From the NCBI RefSeq assembly GCF_963678635.1, contig NC_087068.1, positions 22,966,388-23,030,387 of the forward strand: 64,000 nt of DNA, given 5' to 3'. The first letter of the stretch is position 1. Each line of letters begins with the position of its first letter. Positions 23,480-36,445 of this stretch are shown here, piece by piece. Under the pieces are notes generated by a model. The model worked only from the letters and a program-made list of their open reading frames with translations, searched no databases and had not been told where the DNA came from. The stretch is from Symsagittifera roscoffensis. Its lineage: Eukaryota; Xenacoelomorpha; Acoela; Convolutidae. A program made the position numbers and the translations under genes.

Positions 23480-23710
23480 CTAGTTTTGCCGGATTCTGCA
23501 GATGTACGCGGACTCCTTAAAGGTGAGCGGATTCTGCGTTTTCCGCTTACTTTTAGCGGATTCGGCTGGCAATGTGTGGGTTCCGCTTACAGTTGAGAAT
23601 TCCGCAATAACGAATTTTACTATACTAATATATGATTATTTGCTTGTGGATTCCACAAACAAATCAATATTCAGCAAACTTTTGTTGCGGATTCTGCATA
23701 ATTTGTTGTG
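23480..23710 (+). repeat. Degenerate GCGGATTC-type short repeats
   Basis: Irregular recurrences of GCGGATTCTGC, GCGGATTC, GGATTCCAC and TTCCGCTTAC in both orientations. No unit length is fixed, and no gene is seen from 22831 to 24150. Confidence 0.4.
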
Positions 23711-24159
23711 ATATTCGGAAATTTGCCTCTATTTGGAGAAACTTTGAGCGATAAAGTGTTTTAGCTATGCTAGTGGAATCAAAAACAGTTTAGAAGATAA
23801 AAAAAAGTTGCAATAATGTGAGATCCGCAACAAATTTTTAACCTAACCTTTCAAAACTTTTACCGTTTGGCCTCGTAATGGTTATTGCTCTACGATATAA
23901 ATATAACCGATTGATACTGGAACCACACAGCAGCATTTTAAAGTAATTTCGAGTTATATGAACCTTCGAAAAATTAAAAAAGCTGCCGTGTGGTTCAACT
24001 TAAGTTAATACAGTTGAACATATACAGGAAACTTTTTCATAGTAATGTCACGACTAATTAAAGACCGAAGCAAAATAATTGCGACTGTTAATGCGCAAAA
24101 GTTAGATTTGGAGGCCCTAGACACGAGTTGGAGTCTTCTGAGTCTAAACGCTGATGCAT

Positions 24160-24870
24160 CTGACTTTAAGATTACCGCGAATAACTTTTAGACTATCGCA
24201 ACAAATTTTTTGACCATGTCGCGATTAATTTTTTAGACTATGTCGCTATTAGTTTTTTAACCATGTAACGACTACCTTATCGACCATGTCTCGGTGGGTA
24301 TTCACAAGTACCAAAATGATAAATCAGTCCCATTTGTACCAAAATAAAAAATCAATCGCGTTAGTACCAAAAAAAATTCCATTGGCCTAAGACTATTAAG
24401 CCGACTACTTCAAGCGATTGGTTTAAGGTCGCCGGTGGGCGCGCTACGTGCGCGTCGCCGCTTTGCGGCGATAACAGGCTCTATTTTTCGTATAGAGTCC
24501 TACCCTCTGTTGGCAAGCTCGCAACACGTTGGCGCGACTGCGGCGGTCACTATTCTGCTGCTTAGTTTTCTTCTGTTTGAACAGTACAAAATTAATGTAA
24601 TAATTCGTTGGCTCACAATTCGACCAATCAGAAAACGAGTTGAATAATTTTGGTACAAATGGGACCGATTTTTCATTTTGGTACAAATGACCGTTGGTAC
24701 AAATGGGACGTCACCCATGTCTCGTTTATTTTTTTCAGACTGTGTCACAATTAATTTTCAAAACATTGTCTCGACTTTTTTTTTTCAGACTGTGTCACAA
24801 TTAATTTTAAAACCATGCCGCCACTAATTTTTGTGACCTTGTCACGACAAATTTTAAGAACATCGTGAGA
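24160..24870 (+). repeat. Minisatellite of ~30 bp units split by a MITE
   Basis: Degenerate units of the form GACCATGTCGCGA-TTAATTTTTTA recur through 24170-24293 and again through 24717-24860 (for example CAGACTGTGTCACAATTAAT twice). The two blocks are one array opened by the insertion at 24294-24716. Confidence 0.6.
24294..24716. mobile_element. Foldback/MITE element, 423 bp, with ATGTCTCG duplication
   Basis: Flanked by exact 8 bp copies of ATGTCTCG (24286-24293 and 24717-24724). The ends carry inverted GTACCAAAATGA / GGTACAAATG-type repeats (AAGTACCAAAATGA at the left, TTTTGGTACAAATGACC at the right). The centre is GC-rich (near 24430-24475, GGGCGCGCTACGTGCGCGTC), very unlike the surroundings. 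No transposase frame is present. A caveat is that the flanks are themselves repetitive. Confidence 0.65.
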
Positions 24871-25393
24871 GAAATACGGTATTTCCAGACTTTGTCCGCG
24901 ACTATAAAACCGTGTCCAGACTATGAAATTCCAGTTGCGGAATTAACATCTGAGCGGCCGACAAAGTTGAGAAGTTAGTCGCGGATCTCGACCCGGGGGT
25001 ATCAGAGACAGGCAATATATGTACATAAATTGCTTCAGAAAAAAGAATATGAATTTAAAATGTTCTCTTCAAAGGAAAAACCATTAGTTGGAGGATTTGC
25101 TCATCGCGGTAAATAGATGTTGTTCAAATCCATAGTTGCCTAACCAATTTAATACCCAATGAGTGAATGACGTAATACTTTGTCTGATGTTTCTATCCAA
25201 TTGATCAACGGCAAACAAGCCATTACAAATTTAGAAAGGACTGTCGAATTAATAAAGGCTATTAATAATATAATTTCTTGATAGTCGTTACCGATATCAC
25301 AACTAATACAGCATCATAGAGAGGCATCTGAATAACATTAGATTTATTATAAAGTAATAAAATTATTAATAATTGTTTCAACTCATAGATACA

Positions 25394-28300
25394 ATGAATG
25401 TAAATTTGACGGATGATATCAGATTGTTCAGCGAGGAATACCCGAGTGCTAGCGCCGACAGCGGCTATTCAGGAATCGGAGCCTCCAGCCAATCGGAACA
25501 AGTATAACTAAATTTTTATTTTCACGAATTCAAGTGAAATAGTTAACATCATAATCCAAATCGAAAAAATCCCGAAGGTAGAACTTCTAGCAGCTTCTTA
25601 TTCAGAACAAAAGCGATATGCATCAGCTAATTTAGAAGGGAAAATTCTCTCCAGGAGATGCAAAACTGGATTACTTTTTTAAGATCCATTTTTGAATGAA
25701 ATGTTCTGAAACTTTGCGAAAATGGCAAGGGGCGAAAGTTCTATAAAATTACAGAAACAACGTTTTCAGCATTGAGATTAAGTATTGTTGCAGAGAATGT
25801 TTTACCAGAACTTAGAAAGTCAACTTATGGATTACCGACAAAAAGTTAGATATAATTTTTTTTGATAATTAGCCCGCTACTTGGCAAAAACTGAAGATCA
25901 ACCGAGCTTTTTGCAAGATTTCTTTCAAAATATAGCAAAATTATGTAATCAGTTTTACTGATGTTTCAGTCGAGTTAATAGTGTCAATAAGACTTTACTA
26001 GTATCATGTACAAACAGGGTTGATCTGTAATTTTCTCGAGAGGGGAGTTTGTGGGTTTTGACAAAAATGTCGATAACATTGATTTTCCGACCAGACAAGA
26101 ACACTGTAAATATTCATTATAGTGCTCTGTGAGTGCTCAGGAAAACAATTTGGAAAATAATTCACCATCAGGGATTCGACCCCCTCACTACCCAAAGGGT
26201 CACCCCTTTGGCATTATTTTATGTCGTCCATCTTTGGTCGACCCATCGAAAATTTTTCTAACGCAGCCATTAACTTTCAGAGGAGTAACCAAAACGGCTT
26301 TTTGGTCAGCTTTTTTTTCAAAAATAATACTGCGGCACAAAATTTTTTTCTAAAAATAGGAAACTTTATTGTGTTTTGAAAAGCTCGGAAAATCAAAAAA
26401 AGCGCGGAAAAAAGATCATCAAAATGTTCGAAAAACTGAAAACAATTTTTTGGAAACTCACCCCCCTCGAGAAAATTCTAAATTCGAACCTGATAACGAC
26501 CATATTTTGACAAAACTTTCCAAGATTTGACCGAAAAATTGCGTTTTGTCGGCGCGCGATCCCCATCAAACTTGTATACATTTTTTGATCTGTATGTCAT
26601 AAAATAATACCAAAGGGGGCCCTTCGCTTGGTAAGTGGGTCGAATCCCTAAGGAGAAAGCATCCGCCTCGCCTCCTCCCCAAATCCGCCCTTGTAGATAA
26701 CGTGATATTGTTTCTTTAAAATGCTTCGCGTATCTCTTGTATTTCTCTTAGTTTTCAGCACTCGAATAATTGTGAAAAAAAGAAAGCGAAGACCTTCAGT
26801 GCCAACTACACTAGACCTTCGTCCTACCAGTTCATACAAGAAGAAGCAGAAGAGAAGAAGAACAGAGAAAGTTATGTGAAGTTGGGATCCAGCACTCGCA
26901 GCAGTAAAGTGAAGAGGGTCACCACAGTACTGTACCCGGAGGCAACACCACGTCACACACTCATAGAGGTTTGCTCATCTTCAAGAAATTATTACAAAGG
27001 TTGGGTCAAAACCTTCCAAAAAGTGCCTAAAATATCTTATAGCCTAATTTTTGAAACCGTCCCTCGAGAAAATTCTAGATCTGCCCCTGGGTTGGGATCC
27101 AATATCTTGTCAAGCTATACATGATGTTAGAAAAATGATAAATGCTCAGTAACGTTAGCATTGGTAATACTACAAAAGTTTGAAAACGCTGATGTTAAGC
27201 ATCAAATTCAATCTGCAACCATTTTCAGGCAATCCGTCCTCGTTGTAGTGGCCGCGGCGTATCAAAATTAAGTAAATTCGTTTTGTGTTTTTGTTCTGAT
27301 TATTTCTCACTCAATTGCTTAGGGGACGGATGTTAGCTTGATTCGTGTTGTAGTTATCAGTCAATCAATATCGAATATTTTACATGGAGATGGAGCAATG
27401 ATAAAATTTGTTCCAAGAAGGTTTTCAGTTTTTTTTGGGCAATTGTTAACGTGCGATATGTTAACTGGGACATAAAAACCCAAAAATCAATCTTTATCGT
27501 ATACGAGTTTCAATAGACCCATTAATACATTTCTACACAATAGTATCAGTTATATGCAAGGGCGGATATAGGGGGAGGGGGGTGGGGTTTGGCGGATAAT
27601 TTCTTCTCAATGATTCGACCCCCCTCAACAACCAAAGGCTTTTTCCTTCTGGTACTATTTTATGGCATCCATTTTCTCCTGATCAACCCTAAAACTTTTC
27701 GCCAATATATACTAACCTTGAATGGAGCGCGCGCGAAAAAATGCATTTTTTTGTCAAAAATTTCTAATTGTGTCCAAAATCGGCATTTTTGACCTGCTTT
27801 TTCGCCCCCTTGAGAAAATCTTAGAGACTCGCTTCTGGTTTTATGTAGAAAATCTAGAATCACAGCTTTGTCATGTACCTCTAAGATGACTAAACAAATA
27901 ATTTTAATGAGTGGAATTGTTTTTAATTTCAGGAGAACCCTGACTTGGACGACTCTGTCAAGTACGACTTAGTGAGGAAGAAGTGCGGACATTGTGGTTC
28001 TAAACTGAAAGGCGGTGATAGCAATCGGGAGTTTGTTCAGGTCCGCAGAGTAGATCCCGAGGAAGATCAAAGTGATGGTTCACAATCGGTAAAAACACAT
28101 AAATCTTCAGTCCGAACAACATTTTCTTCAACCAACAAAAAATCGATTATCCAAAAAATTTAAAAATTATTTTTATAAATTAGAGTTGATCGCTTATAAC
28201 AGTTTTTGTTTCTTGCTCCGTTTATAGTAAAAAGTTCTGTTGTTCGTCAAATTTTCTCATGTTTTCATTAACAAATTTTTCGGGGTCAAGACATGCATAA

Positions 28301-31300
28301 ATTCCGGTTTTCGCTTTGATTTTAGGATACGGACCCTTTAGTAAATAAAATTGAAAGAGAATCGACCAAGTTCAAGTTACTCTTCGTCTACCGTATTCGA
28401 CTGGCTTTATTTCTGCTCTTTCTCGCATGTCTCATAGTCACAGCAGTAGTAATAATTCCCTATTGGGCTGACAAACCCGACTGCGATTTAGACGAAACCC
28501 GATGTCCACCCGGTTTAGTACCTCCTTATGTTGACGCCGAGAACTTTTGCTGTTCGACTAATGAGACATGTTGCCTCGCTGGAAAGGGGTTCGGTTCTTG
28601 CTGTCTTCAGGAGTCTACGTGTTGTGGGGGTGCGTGTTGCTCGGAGTCGGAACAGTGTTGCGGGTCTGTTTGTATACCGAAAGAATACGAGTGCTGCAGT
28701 GTATCAGGTGCGGATAGTTTTTAAAAAATGCATCTCGCCACGGCACTTGGTTTTTAAAAATTTTTAGTTGCAATCAAATTTATTTTAAAACCAAAATACT
28801 TAAATCAGGCTACTTCAATTTCTTCATCTTTACCCCATACTCCCCCCCCCCCCTATGGTACTTAGTAAGGAGAAAATCCACTACTATAAAGAAACAAAGA
28901 TAGCCGGTTCCTGTGCAAGTGGCACAAAATTCCCCAAACACACTGATTTAGGAGCAGAAATACAAAGATGAAGATAAAACTTGAAAAAAAACTCAACTTA
29001 AAGTTTATTTCTTTTTCTGGTTATTTTTTTTTTCAGTGGAAGGCGACTGAATTAAACGAAAAAAAAACACAAGAATGGGAGATCAAAGTACGAGACAACT
29101 TTTTGATTTTTTTCTAAAATCTGAATCACAACTAATAAAGCTTAGAAATAACACTTTTGACAGTCTTGTAAATTCATTTAGGGTAATCAAAAGTGAAAAA
29201 AAAAACATACCTATCACATAGTTTACTCCTTCCTACTCGCACTTTTTCTAGCGCGCTCTCCTCGAAGGCGTCTTTAGAAAGTTTTTAGGCTCCTTCACCA
29301 AAACTGGATAGATATCTCAAAATAGTTCAAAGGGGGGACCCTTTGGGTCGGCAGGGGGTCGAATCCTTGAGGAAAAAGAACGTCACCCCCTCCCTAAACC
29401 CCCCCTAAAACCGCGCCTAGCTATGAGTACAAAGTTACAGTTTCTTTTAGTTCAATAACCAACTGAAAAGCATATAAAACAAAAGAAAAATAAAACCAAA
29501 TGAAGCGATGACGTTTCTTGAATAAAAATGGATTATATTCCATTATAATCGATTTATAGTTCAATAAAACTTGAGAAAAAAAAATTTAAAAAAATAATCT
29601 AATTTAATAAATTATAATCGACTATAATGATTTTCATTGTTTCGAACCATAGTAACATTACAATTCATTTTTAATCGATCATAATCAATTCTTTTTGAAA
29701 TTTATGGAGACTGACAATAAAAACTATTATAAACTCTTATTTTCTCTTTTAACTGGGTGCGGGTATTTTGTGAAGTGATCGAAACATCAATCCACCTGTT
29801 GCTAATCAAACCTTGAATCTAGTATCGATCCTTTTTTTGTAATTGAAGAGATAATAGTTACTTTTTGTAATTGAAGAGATAATAGTTACTTAGTTATAAA
29901 ATATAACCTCATTGATAGATCGTTATTGACCCTATTGGTTAAACTAAGGTTACACTTGATTATCATAAATAAAAAAACAATACTTCACTTTTATGCACTA
30001 AATAAATAGTTTTACTGAACATCTATTTGATTACAATTGGTTGCAAATTTTGCTCTCGATATCTTGTTTGTTAGTAACTAAAATTCAATTTTAGTGCGTA
30101 TTTTGGTACATGCTATTCACAAGTAATATAAAAATTCCTACTCATTAAAAACACACTTTTTATAGACTTCAAACAAAAAATATATGTAAGAAACATTTTG
30201 ACTTGAATTGAAGCAGTGTTATGTATTTTGAGGCTTTTTTTGGGGAAAAGAAGGATTAACCTTAATTATTATGAATGAATTTTGTGGTGTTTGTTGTATG
30301 CGAAATTAGAAAAGAAGAACATTATCTTAGTTCAATATCTGCGCCCGCAGTCTTAGAAATTTGACTAAAATTTCAAAAATTTTAAACAAATAACCTTAAA
30401 AGAAAAGGGTTTTGAAGCAATGCGCGCTACACAAAAGCATAAAATATAAAATTGACGAGCATCAGCATGAGCGGACACTAAAAACTATCCAGCCTGCGTT
30501 TTGCGAATTTTTCAACTCTTGAGAAACTTATATTTGTAAAATTTTACATTGGAAAAATTTACCTCTAATACTTTGAAGTTAATTGAAAAAATGATTTGAA
30601 AAGATGCCAAAAAGATATAATTATTGCAAAAATCTAATTCAAAAAAGGTCAGAGATAAAAAGACATAGCACACAGACTGGTTCATCATAGTTTCTTTTAA
30701 CTTAAAAAGTGGTTTATGTAAGCAACCGTTCAAACGAAATCTGTGCCAAGTTCTGAATGGCCCTTAAGTTTCTTTTTTTTTGTACAAAAGTCTTTTCAAA
30801 TCGAATTAATTTAAATCGATAAATTTGCATTAAATGCTTTTTCAATCAAAATGAGATTGAACGTTGTATAATTTACGTGTGCCTGACTGTTTTTTTACTT
30901 AACTGAATTGTTGATTTGTTTTAAGAGTTGATTACTTTGTGTTTTCAATGAAGTTCTTAGATAATTCATTGCGTTATACATTTCTAAATGTTTACTTAGA
31001 AAGGGTAGCGTCCCATAAACATGTTGCTCAAGCAAGGAACAAATTGTTTTGTTTGATATCATGAATTTTATCTCTTGAAACGTTTGCCTTGACAATCAAA
31101 TTAGAACACTGAACATATTGCTTGAAACTTCGTGATAACAAAATTTAATAGTGAATTGTGTAATATTTCAAAAAAAGTTGAGATGAACTTTTTAATTTTT
31201 GGCAGAATAACGTTAATTCGAGCCCAAAAATTAGTTTTCTGTGACTCAATGATTACATCGGAATATCCGACAATTTGGGTTTTTTAGAAAATTTTTGTTC

Positions 31301-32474
31301 CACTTGAATTGCGGGTTTTTATCTGCTCTTCACCATGAATTGAGTTTACCATGTATTCAGTTACGTTTTCCTTGCTGCCATTCTTTTTTATGTTTCTCTA
31401 TTTTCAACTTATTTCTAATTTTCTTTTGTTGGTTTTTACCATAGCGAACAAAATGATTTCAGAGTCTATACTAGTTCAGAAAGATCAGTTAAAGAGCAGA
31501 AAATGTATTGTACCAAATTTTTACCCTTGTAGGACTCCAGTTTTTGTTTGATTCATGTGTGAAAAAACATCTTGATGGCAAACAAACTTTTTCTATAAGA
31601 GAGTTAAGGTTATAAGAGCAGGTTAACAGGGCCCCTTAACCCATAAACTTTTGCCCTAAAACGAACTTGAGATATTAATTGTTGCTGCTGTCTTCTTGAA
31701 TTTCCAGTTTGAAATTGTAAGTATAATCTTTGAGTTGTTCGTGAGAACCAATTTACCCTCCACGTCACTCAAAATTCATTTTAAAAAGAATCTGCCCACA
31801 AGAAAATTTTTAATACTCATTTAGTCGCCCAAAAGCAGTCTAGATAAAAATCCAATGGCGATCTCTCAAGTGATGACTAAATGATGACCTAAAATCTACA
31901 TACTCTTCCGATTCTCCCAAATTATGGTATAAATTATGGACGGAAGTATAGAGGAGGTTGATTTTTCCAATCAATTCTAAATATCTCAAAAAAAAGATAA
32001 AAGAGTATTATCATCTTTCCGTTTTCGAGAGTAAATTAGCAGTTTATACGTTATTTTAGCTATTAAATCTCTTATTACAATTATTTAAACATATAATTTT
32101 TCACCTTTTAACTCAAAAGAGTTCAGAAGATTAAAACGTTGCAATTAAAACCAAAAAATTTAGCTTCTGTTATTGACTAAATCACTGTGGTCGATTGAGG
32201 ATTTGACCCCCTATTTCCTCAGGGTTTTGACTCCTTGTTACCCAAAGGTTCCACTTTCATACTATTTTACAACATCAATTTTCGGCCGGCCAATTTCGGA
32301 TAAAATTGTTAACATAGCTACTTATACTATTAACCTGCATAAATCTGTGACATGTCTTCAGGATCATATTGTGGGGAGCATCTGCAGTGTTGCCGAGCCA
32401 AGAGTATCGTCCACTGCTGTCCTGACTTCCTGGTCTGTTCCAGCAATCCCAACAGCTGCGAAACACCTAATTGA
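25394..32474 (+). CDS. Gene A: single-pass membrane protein with CC-rich ectodomain (5 exons, 322 aa)
   Basis: Exons are 25394-25501, 26759-26968, 27933-28088, 28326-28707 and 32362-32474; GT-AG introns, and all joins keep frame. The N-terminal ~180 residues have no signal peptide, are charged and Ser-rich, and include a CGHCG pair (KKCGHCGSKL) that could bind zinc. One membrane segment (about 183-204, RLALFLLFLACLIVTAVVII) follows RIR. The roughly 115-residue C-terminal part is full of Cys doublets (CCSTNETCC, TCCGGACC, EQCCGSVCIPKEYECC, CCRAK, HCCPD). Topology is probably type II, with the disulphide-rich part outside. An acceptor-like CTCATAG lies just before ATACAATG, so a 5' untranslated exon or trans-splice is possible. 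Gene B (36446-60209, minus) is its paralogue. No known family is recognised; the CC spacing is only loosely granulin-like. Confidence 0.8.
26015..26693 (+). mobile_element. hAT-like MITE copy just upstream of gene A exon 2
   Basis: Starts CAGGGTTGATCTGTAATTTT and ends AAATCCGCCCTTG, diverged forms of the 20198-20833 termini. Inside are GGGATTCGACCCCCTCA and a later GGTCGAATCCCTAAGG. It lies in gene A intron 1 and ends 65 bp before exon 2. The flanks match only partly, so no target duplication is claimed. Confidence 0.6.
27557..27836 (+). mobile_element. hAT-like MITE copy in gene A intron 2
   Basis: CAAGGGCGGATATAGGG at the left and GAGACTCGCTTCTG at the right. The flanks GTTATATG and GTTTTATG agree at 7 of 8 positions, fitting a decayed 8 bp target duplication. 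A further end fragment (CTAGATCTGCCCCTG, near 27074-27088) lies in the same intron. Confidence 0.6.
28708..32361 (+). other. Large last intron of gene A
   Basis: Bounded by CAG|GTGCGG and CTTCAG|GATCAT. It contains an hAT-like MITE fragment at about 29240-29420 (GGGGTCGAATCCTTGAGG), AT-rich ATTATAATCGATTATAATG-type palindromic sequence at about 29520-29700, and a perfect tandem pair around 29831-29890 (TTGTAATTGAAGAGATAATA twice). Another MITE-like fragment lies at about 32196-32300, just before exon 5. No other gene is seen in the intron. Confidence 0.6.
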
Positions 32475-33544
32475 ATCTTATTGCATCCAAATCTAACGGA
32501 TTATAAGGACGATGAACGTGAGAAACTTTTGAAAAGCTGAGATTCGAAATGAAAATATTTGAAAAATGGAGAATGTGTAAATGACTATGAAGTTTTAATT
32601 CAATGTGCCACTTTTTCATTTTTGAATTTGAATTTACGCTTTGTCAGACACTAAATAAGATCACGATAGAAAATTCGAAAAAACATCGAGAAATTTCCTA
32701 AGAACTGATTTTCTAAATATCCTTTTGTTCGCTAGGGCTAGTTTTAGTGGAGCCGTTTTTTGTTATAGGCCAATTTTTTTAAAATCATTTTTAAGTGTTA
32801 GTGATTTTACGCTGAGTCTAATCAGTCAGATTTTTTGTCAGCCGTTTTCAGTTATTACAAGCCACTATTCTATTTTGGGTCAACTTTTTGTTATAAGTTT
32901 TCTAAGAAATTGATGATTATTTATTCGCGGGGTGTTATTTTTTCTCCAGACAAAATTCGGCATTCTAACTTAGTTTTATTTTGACTTAGTTAGGTGATAC
33001 CATCTGAAAGATGTTGATCTCTTAAACTGAAACAGAAATAAATTGTTTTTGTTTTTCAGTTACCAGCATTTGAATATGGGACTACTCTATCTAATTTGGG
33101 ATAAATTTTGTCCTATTAAAATATAAGCTGCAAATGAAAGTTTTGGGGATTCGAAGTTGGGACTAGCTTGTTTACCTTGGTATAGTTACTCACATTATGT
33201 TTTGTCTGACTAAAACTTTAGTGGAAAGGCATTTTGAATTTAGGCAAGCAATTTGTTCTTATTAAATCATTAAAGGACAAAATATATCAATCTATAAATT
33301 ACATAGCATGTTGGGAAAAAATCAAGAGTTTCAAAAAAAAAATCAGTTAACACTAAGTTTTGTTTTTGCTATTTGTATCAAAATTGAATATTAGACGAAA
33401 CTTTGCTATGATTTTGACTTTAAACTCGGCAACACTGTAAAAACGCATTGTTGTTTTTGTACTCGTGAGCAGTTGTTTGAGCTTGCTTTTTAATTTTTTT
33501 TGAGAAAAAAATGTAAATATTGGCGTACTGAAATTGAAGTAAAA
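32475..33544. other. Noncoding DNA downstream of gene A
   Basis: 3' flank of gene A. No canonical AATAAA was found close to the stop codon, and no gene or repeat was recognised. Confidence 0.4.
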
Positions 33545-34935
33545 CAAGACTGCTCGTATCATGGCGAAGCCCTGAATGTTCCGACTGCACTAAAGTATCT
33601 ATAGAGCAGTAATAACATAAAAAATAAAAGCAATAAAATAAAATTAAAAAAGAAAATCATCTCCCCGCCATATAGCGTACAAAGCGCCTAGTAACAAATC
33701 AATTCTGGCACATAAGCTTCCTTCAACCAATTTGAACCGTTTTCTAGAACGGAGTAAATCTCCGTTTATTACGCGTTAATAGCGCGAATTATATTGCGTG
33801 TTAATTGTCCCAAATTGGTCAAAATGGCCAAAATGGCAATCTTTAAACCCTCATAACTTTACCAAAAATGATCACAGGTAAAATATATTTTCAAATTTGA
33901 GCTCAGGGCAGCAATGCCTTTCGAAAGATATAAAAATTCCGTCAGAAATGGCTAGTTAAAATGTCGAAACTTGTCTGAAGAAAAAAAACCACCCCGAGCA
34001 CAAATATTCCGTTACTTTCGTATCGAAAGTCGGAACAATTACCAATTACGCTTTTATTACCGAATCATTTTTCTTGAAATTTAGAACACATGCTTAGCAG
34101 CCCAATACACATATTTTTAAAAAATGATAACGCTGAGTCACGTCTAAACAAAATACTACCTTAATCTTTACTCCACAAGAACTCAACCTGCGTTAAGTTC
34201 TTCAGGTTTTTGACTTGTTAAAATGCAGTTTACAATCAAGCAGCAAATCTTTATTGTTTTAATATCTTTATTAAAAGTTTTTTTCATCTGTTTCCCCTAC
34301 CACCAATCAGATCTCGAGTGAACATAACTTACGAAAAAGACCAAGAAAAAAGCACTTGTCAAAATCTGAACACAGCTAAATCCGGGAGAAGAAAAAGGGG
34401 AAGAAGATGTCTAATCTAAATTAGGCACAAATTGAATGACGTGCAGCTGAAGTTTAAAGCAGACTTTCAAACATATAATTTATAAAACTAAAACGAGACT
34501 GCTCGTATCAGGGCGAAGCCTTGAAAGTTCCGACTGCCTATTAACTTTTATGGAGCAGTTATAACATGAACAGCATAAAAAAATTAAATAAAATAAAACA
34601 TAATGAAAAAAGTTTTTTCCAAAATTTGAAAATTTTTCTATGAAAATCATCCCCCACACGCCATATAAAAAACAAAAAAATAGATTTCGCTACTTGTAAC
34701 AAATGAATTATGGCAAATAAGCTTCTTTCAACCGATTTGGAACGATTTCTAAGACGGATTAAATCTCCGCTTATTACGCGTTAATAGCGCGAAAAATATC
34801 GCGCGTTAATTGTCAAAAATTGGCCAAAAACGCAAGTTTTAAGCCCCCATAATTTTACAAAAAAAGATCACAGGCTGCAAGTTTAAGCTCAAGACAACAT
34901 TACTTTTCGAATGATTCTTAAAAAAAATAGTGAAA
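33545..34935 (+). repeat. Composite R-spacer-R unit
   Basis: R copy 1 spans 33545-34036 (CAAGACTGCTCGTATCA to TATCGAAAGTCGGAAC). A ~455 bp unique spacer follows, then R copy 2 in the same orientation from 34494. The whole arrangement, spacer included, recurs inverted at 57785-59085. Each R carries the palindromic block CGCGTTAATAGCGCGAA...CGCGCGTTAATTG. Confidence 0.7.
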
Positions 34936-35104
34936 ATTAGTTTTCTTTTTCTTTTTTTTGTTTGTCCCTTTTAGTCATAATTTTCTGTCTTTTAAGGAGA
35001 TAATTTTTGCCAATTATTTTATTTCACTAACCTGCTACGCGCTTATATATTCGTTTATTCACACCACAAAACTAAAGGTGACGTAAATCGAAATAAAAAA
35101 AAAA

Positions 35105-35540
35105 CTTTTTCTTAGTTTTTTATGAATGTGGTCAGAGCATTCTGTGCTACTTTCTCAGCATTCGACTATCCTTGTTGATAGTTGGTTTTGCTTTCCCATC
35201 CAATTGTAACTTCATCATTTTTTTAAAATCGTAGAAAATGGCACAAATGAAGTAGACGTCAAATACCATATTGTCCGAAAGTTGAAAAATAAGACTATTT
35301 TTTCAGAGGAGAAATTTTTCAATCCATATCACGACCAGCAGGGCTTCAAATTGACAAATCTTTTGAAAGCCTACCAGTTTTAAGAGGTAATAAAAACTGC
35401 CGTAAAAATCAATTGCCTCATGACTGGAAAAACGATCAATACATTTTTGAAAAAACAGGTCAAAAAGGCCATTTTGTGCACTTTTTGGAATTTTTTGGAA
35501 TACTTTTTGGATTACTCCCCTTCAAAGTTAGTAAATTTTG
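35105..35540 (+). repeat. Direct repeat unit 1 (with 35745-36180)
   Basis: GTGGTCAGAGCATTCTGTG, TTGTAACTTCATCA, CATATCACGACCAGCAGGGC and TACTCCCCTTCAAAGTTAG occur in the same order in both units. A short related piece (GTCGGAAGAATCTGTGCTAC) is at about 56900. No gene is seen. Confidence 0.65.
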
Positions 35541-35744
35541 GCAGCATGTGAGGCTGTGTGTTAAAGACAGTGGAAAGTGAAAGTTTATATTGTTTAGAAT
35601 CGACCAGCTAGCCAGCAACTTTAAGTTACTCACAATTGTAGCGCTGCTCATTACGAATTAACACGCGCGATGAGTTTAAAAATAGGGGCTGATATCAAAG
35701 CTATAGTTCCAAAATCGAAAAAAAAAAGTCTAGTTTTTCTATGA

Positions 35745-36180
35745 ATGTAGTTATTTTATGAATGTGGTCAGAGCATTCTGTGCTACTTGCTCAGCAACCG
35801 ACCATCCTTGGAGATAGTTGGTATTGTTTTTTCATCAAATTGTAACTTCATCACTTTTTTAGAAACGTATAAAATGGCGCAAATCAAGTGGAAGTCAAAA
35901 AAGTGTCATTTAGTTCAAAAGTTGAAAAAATTAGACCAATTTTTTCGAAACATAAATTTTTCAATCCATATCACGACCAGCAGGGCTTCAATTTGACACA
36001 CCTTTCGAACCCCTACCAGTTTTTCGAGGTAGTAAAAACTGCATTAAAAAAGCAATAAGCCTCATGACTGGAAAAAAGATAAATACATTTTTGAAAAAAA
36101 AACGGGTCAAAATGCCATTTTGTTCACTTTTTGGATATTTTTGGAATACTTTTTGGAATACTCCCCTTCAAAGTTAGTAA
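35745..36180 (+). repeat. Direct repeat unit 2 (with 35105-35540)
   Basis: Second unit of the pair described at 35105-35540. It is followed at 36185-36345 by a degenerate hAT-like MITE fragment (GGGGGCCAAATCCCTGAG, TATATCCGTCCTCG). Confidence 0.65.
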
Positions 36181-36445
36181 ATATTGGCGTCAAAGGCGCT
36201 GTTAGAAAAAATTTAGTATTTTTAGTATTTGTCGTCGAAAATATGTCAAAACATTCTACCAAAGGAGGACTCTCTTGTTGATGAGGGGGCCAAATCCCTG
36301 AGAAGAAAGCGCCCGCGCACCGGCTAAACTCTTATATCCGTCCTCGAATCCTTATTTAAAACATTTTAAGATTTTTCCTTTGATTAAAAACAATAGAAAA
36401 TATTATATATGCATTTTAACAACTTTTTTCATATGTAATAAAGTT

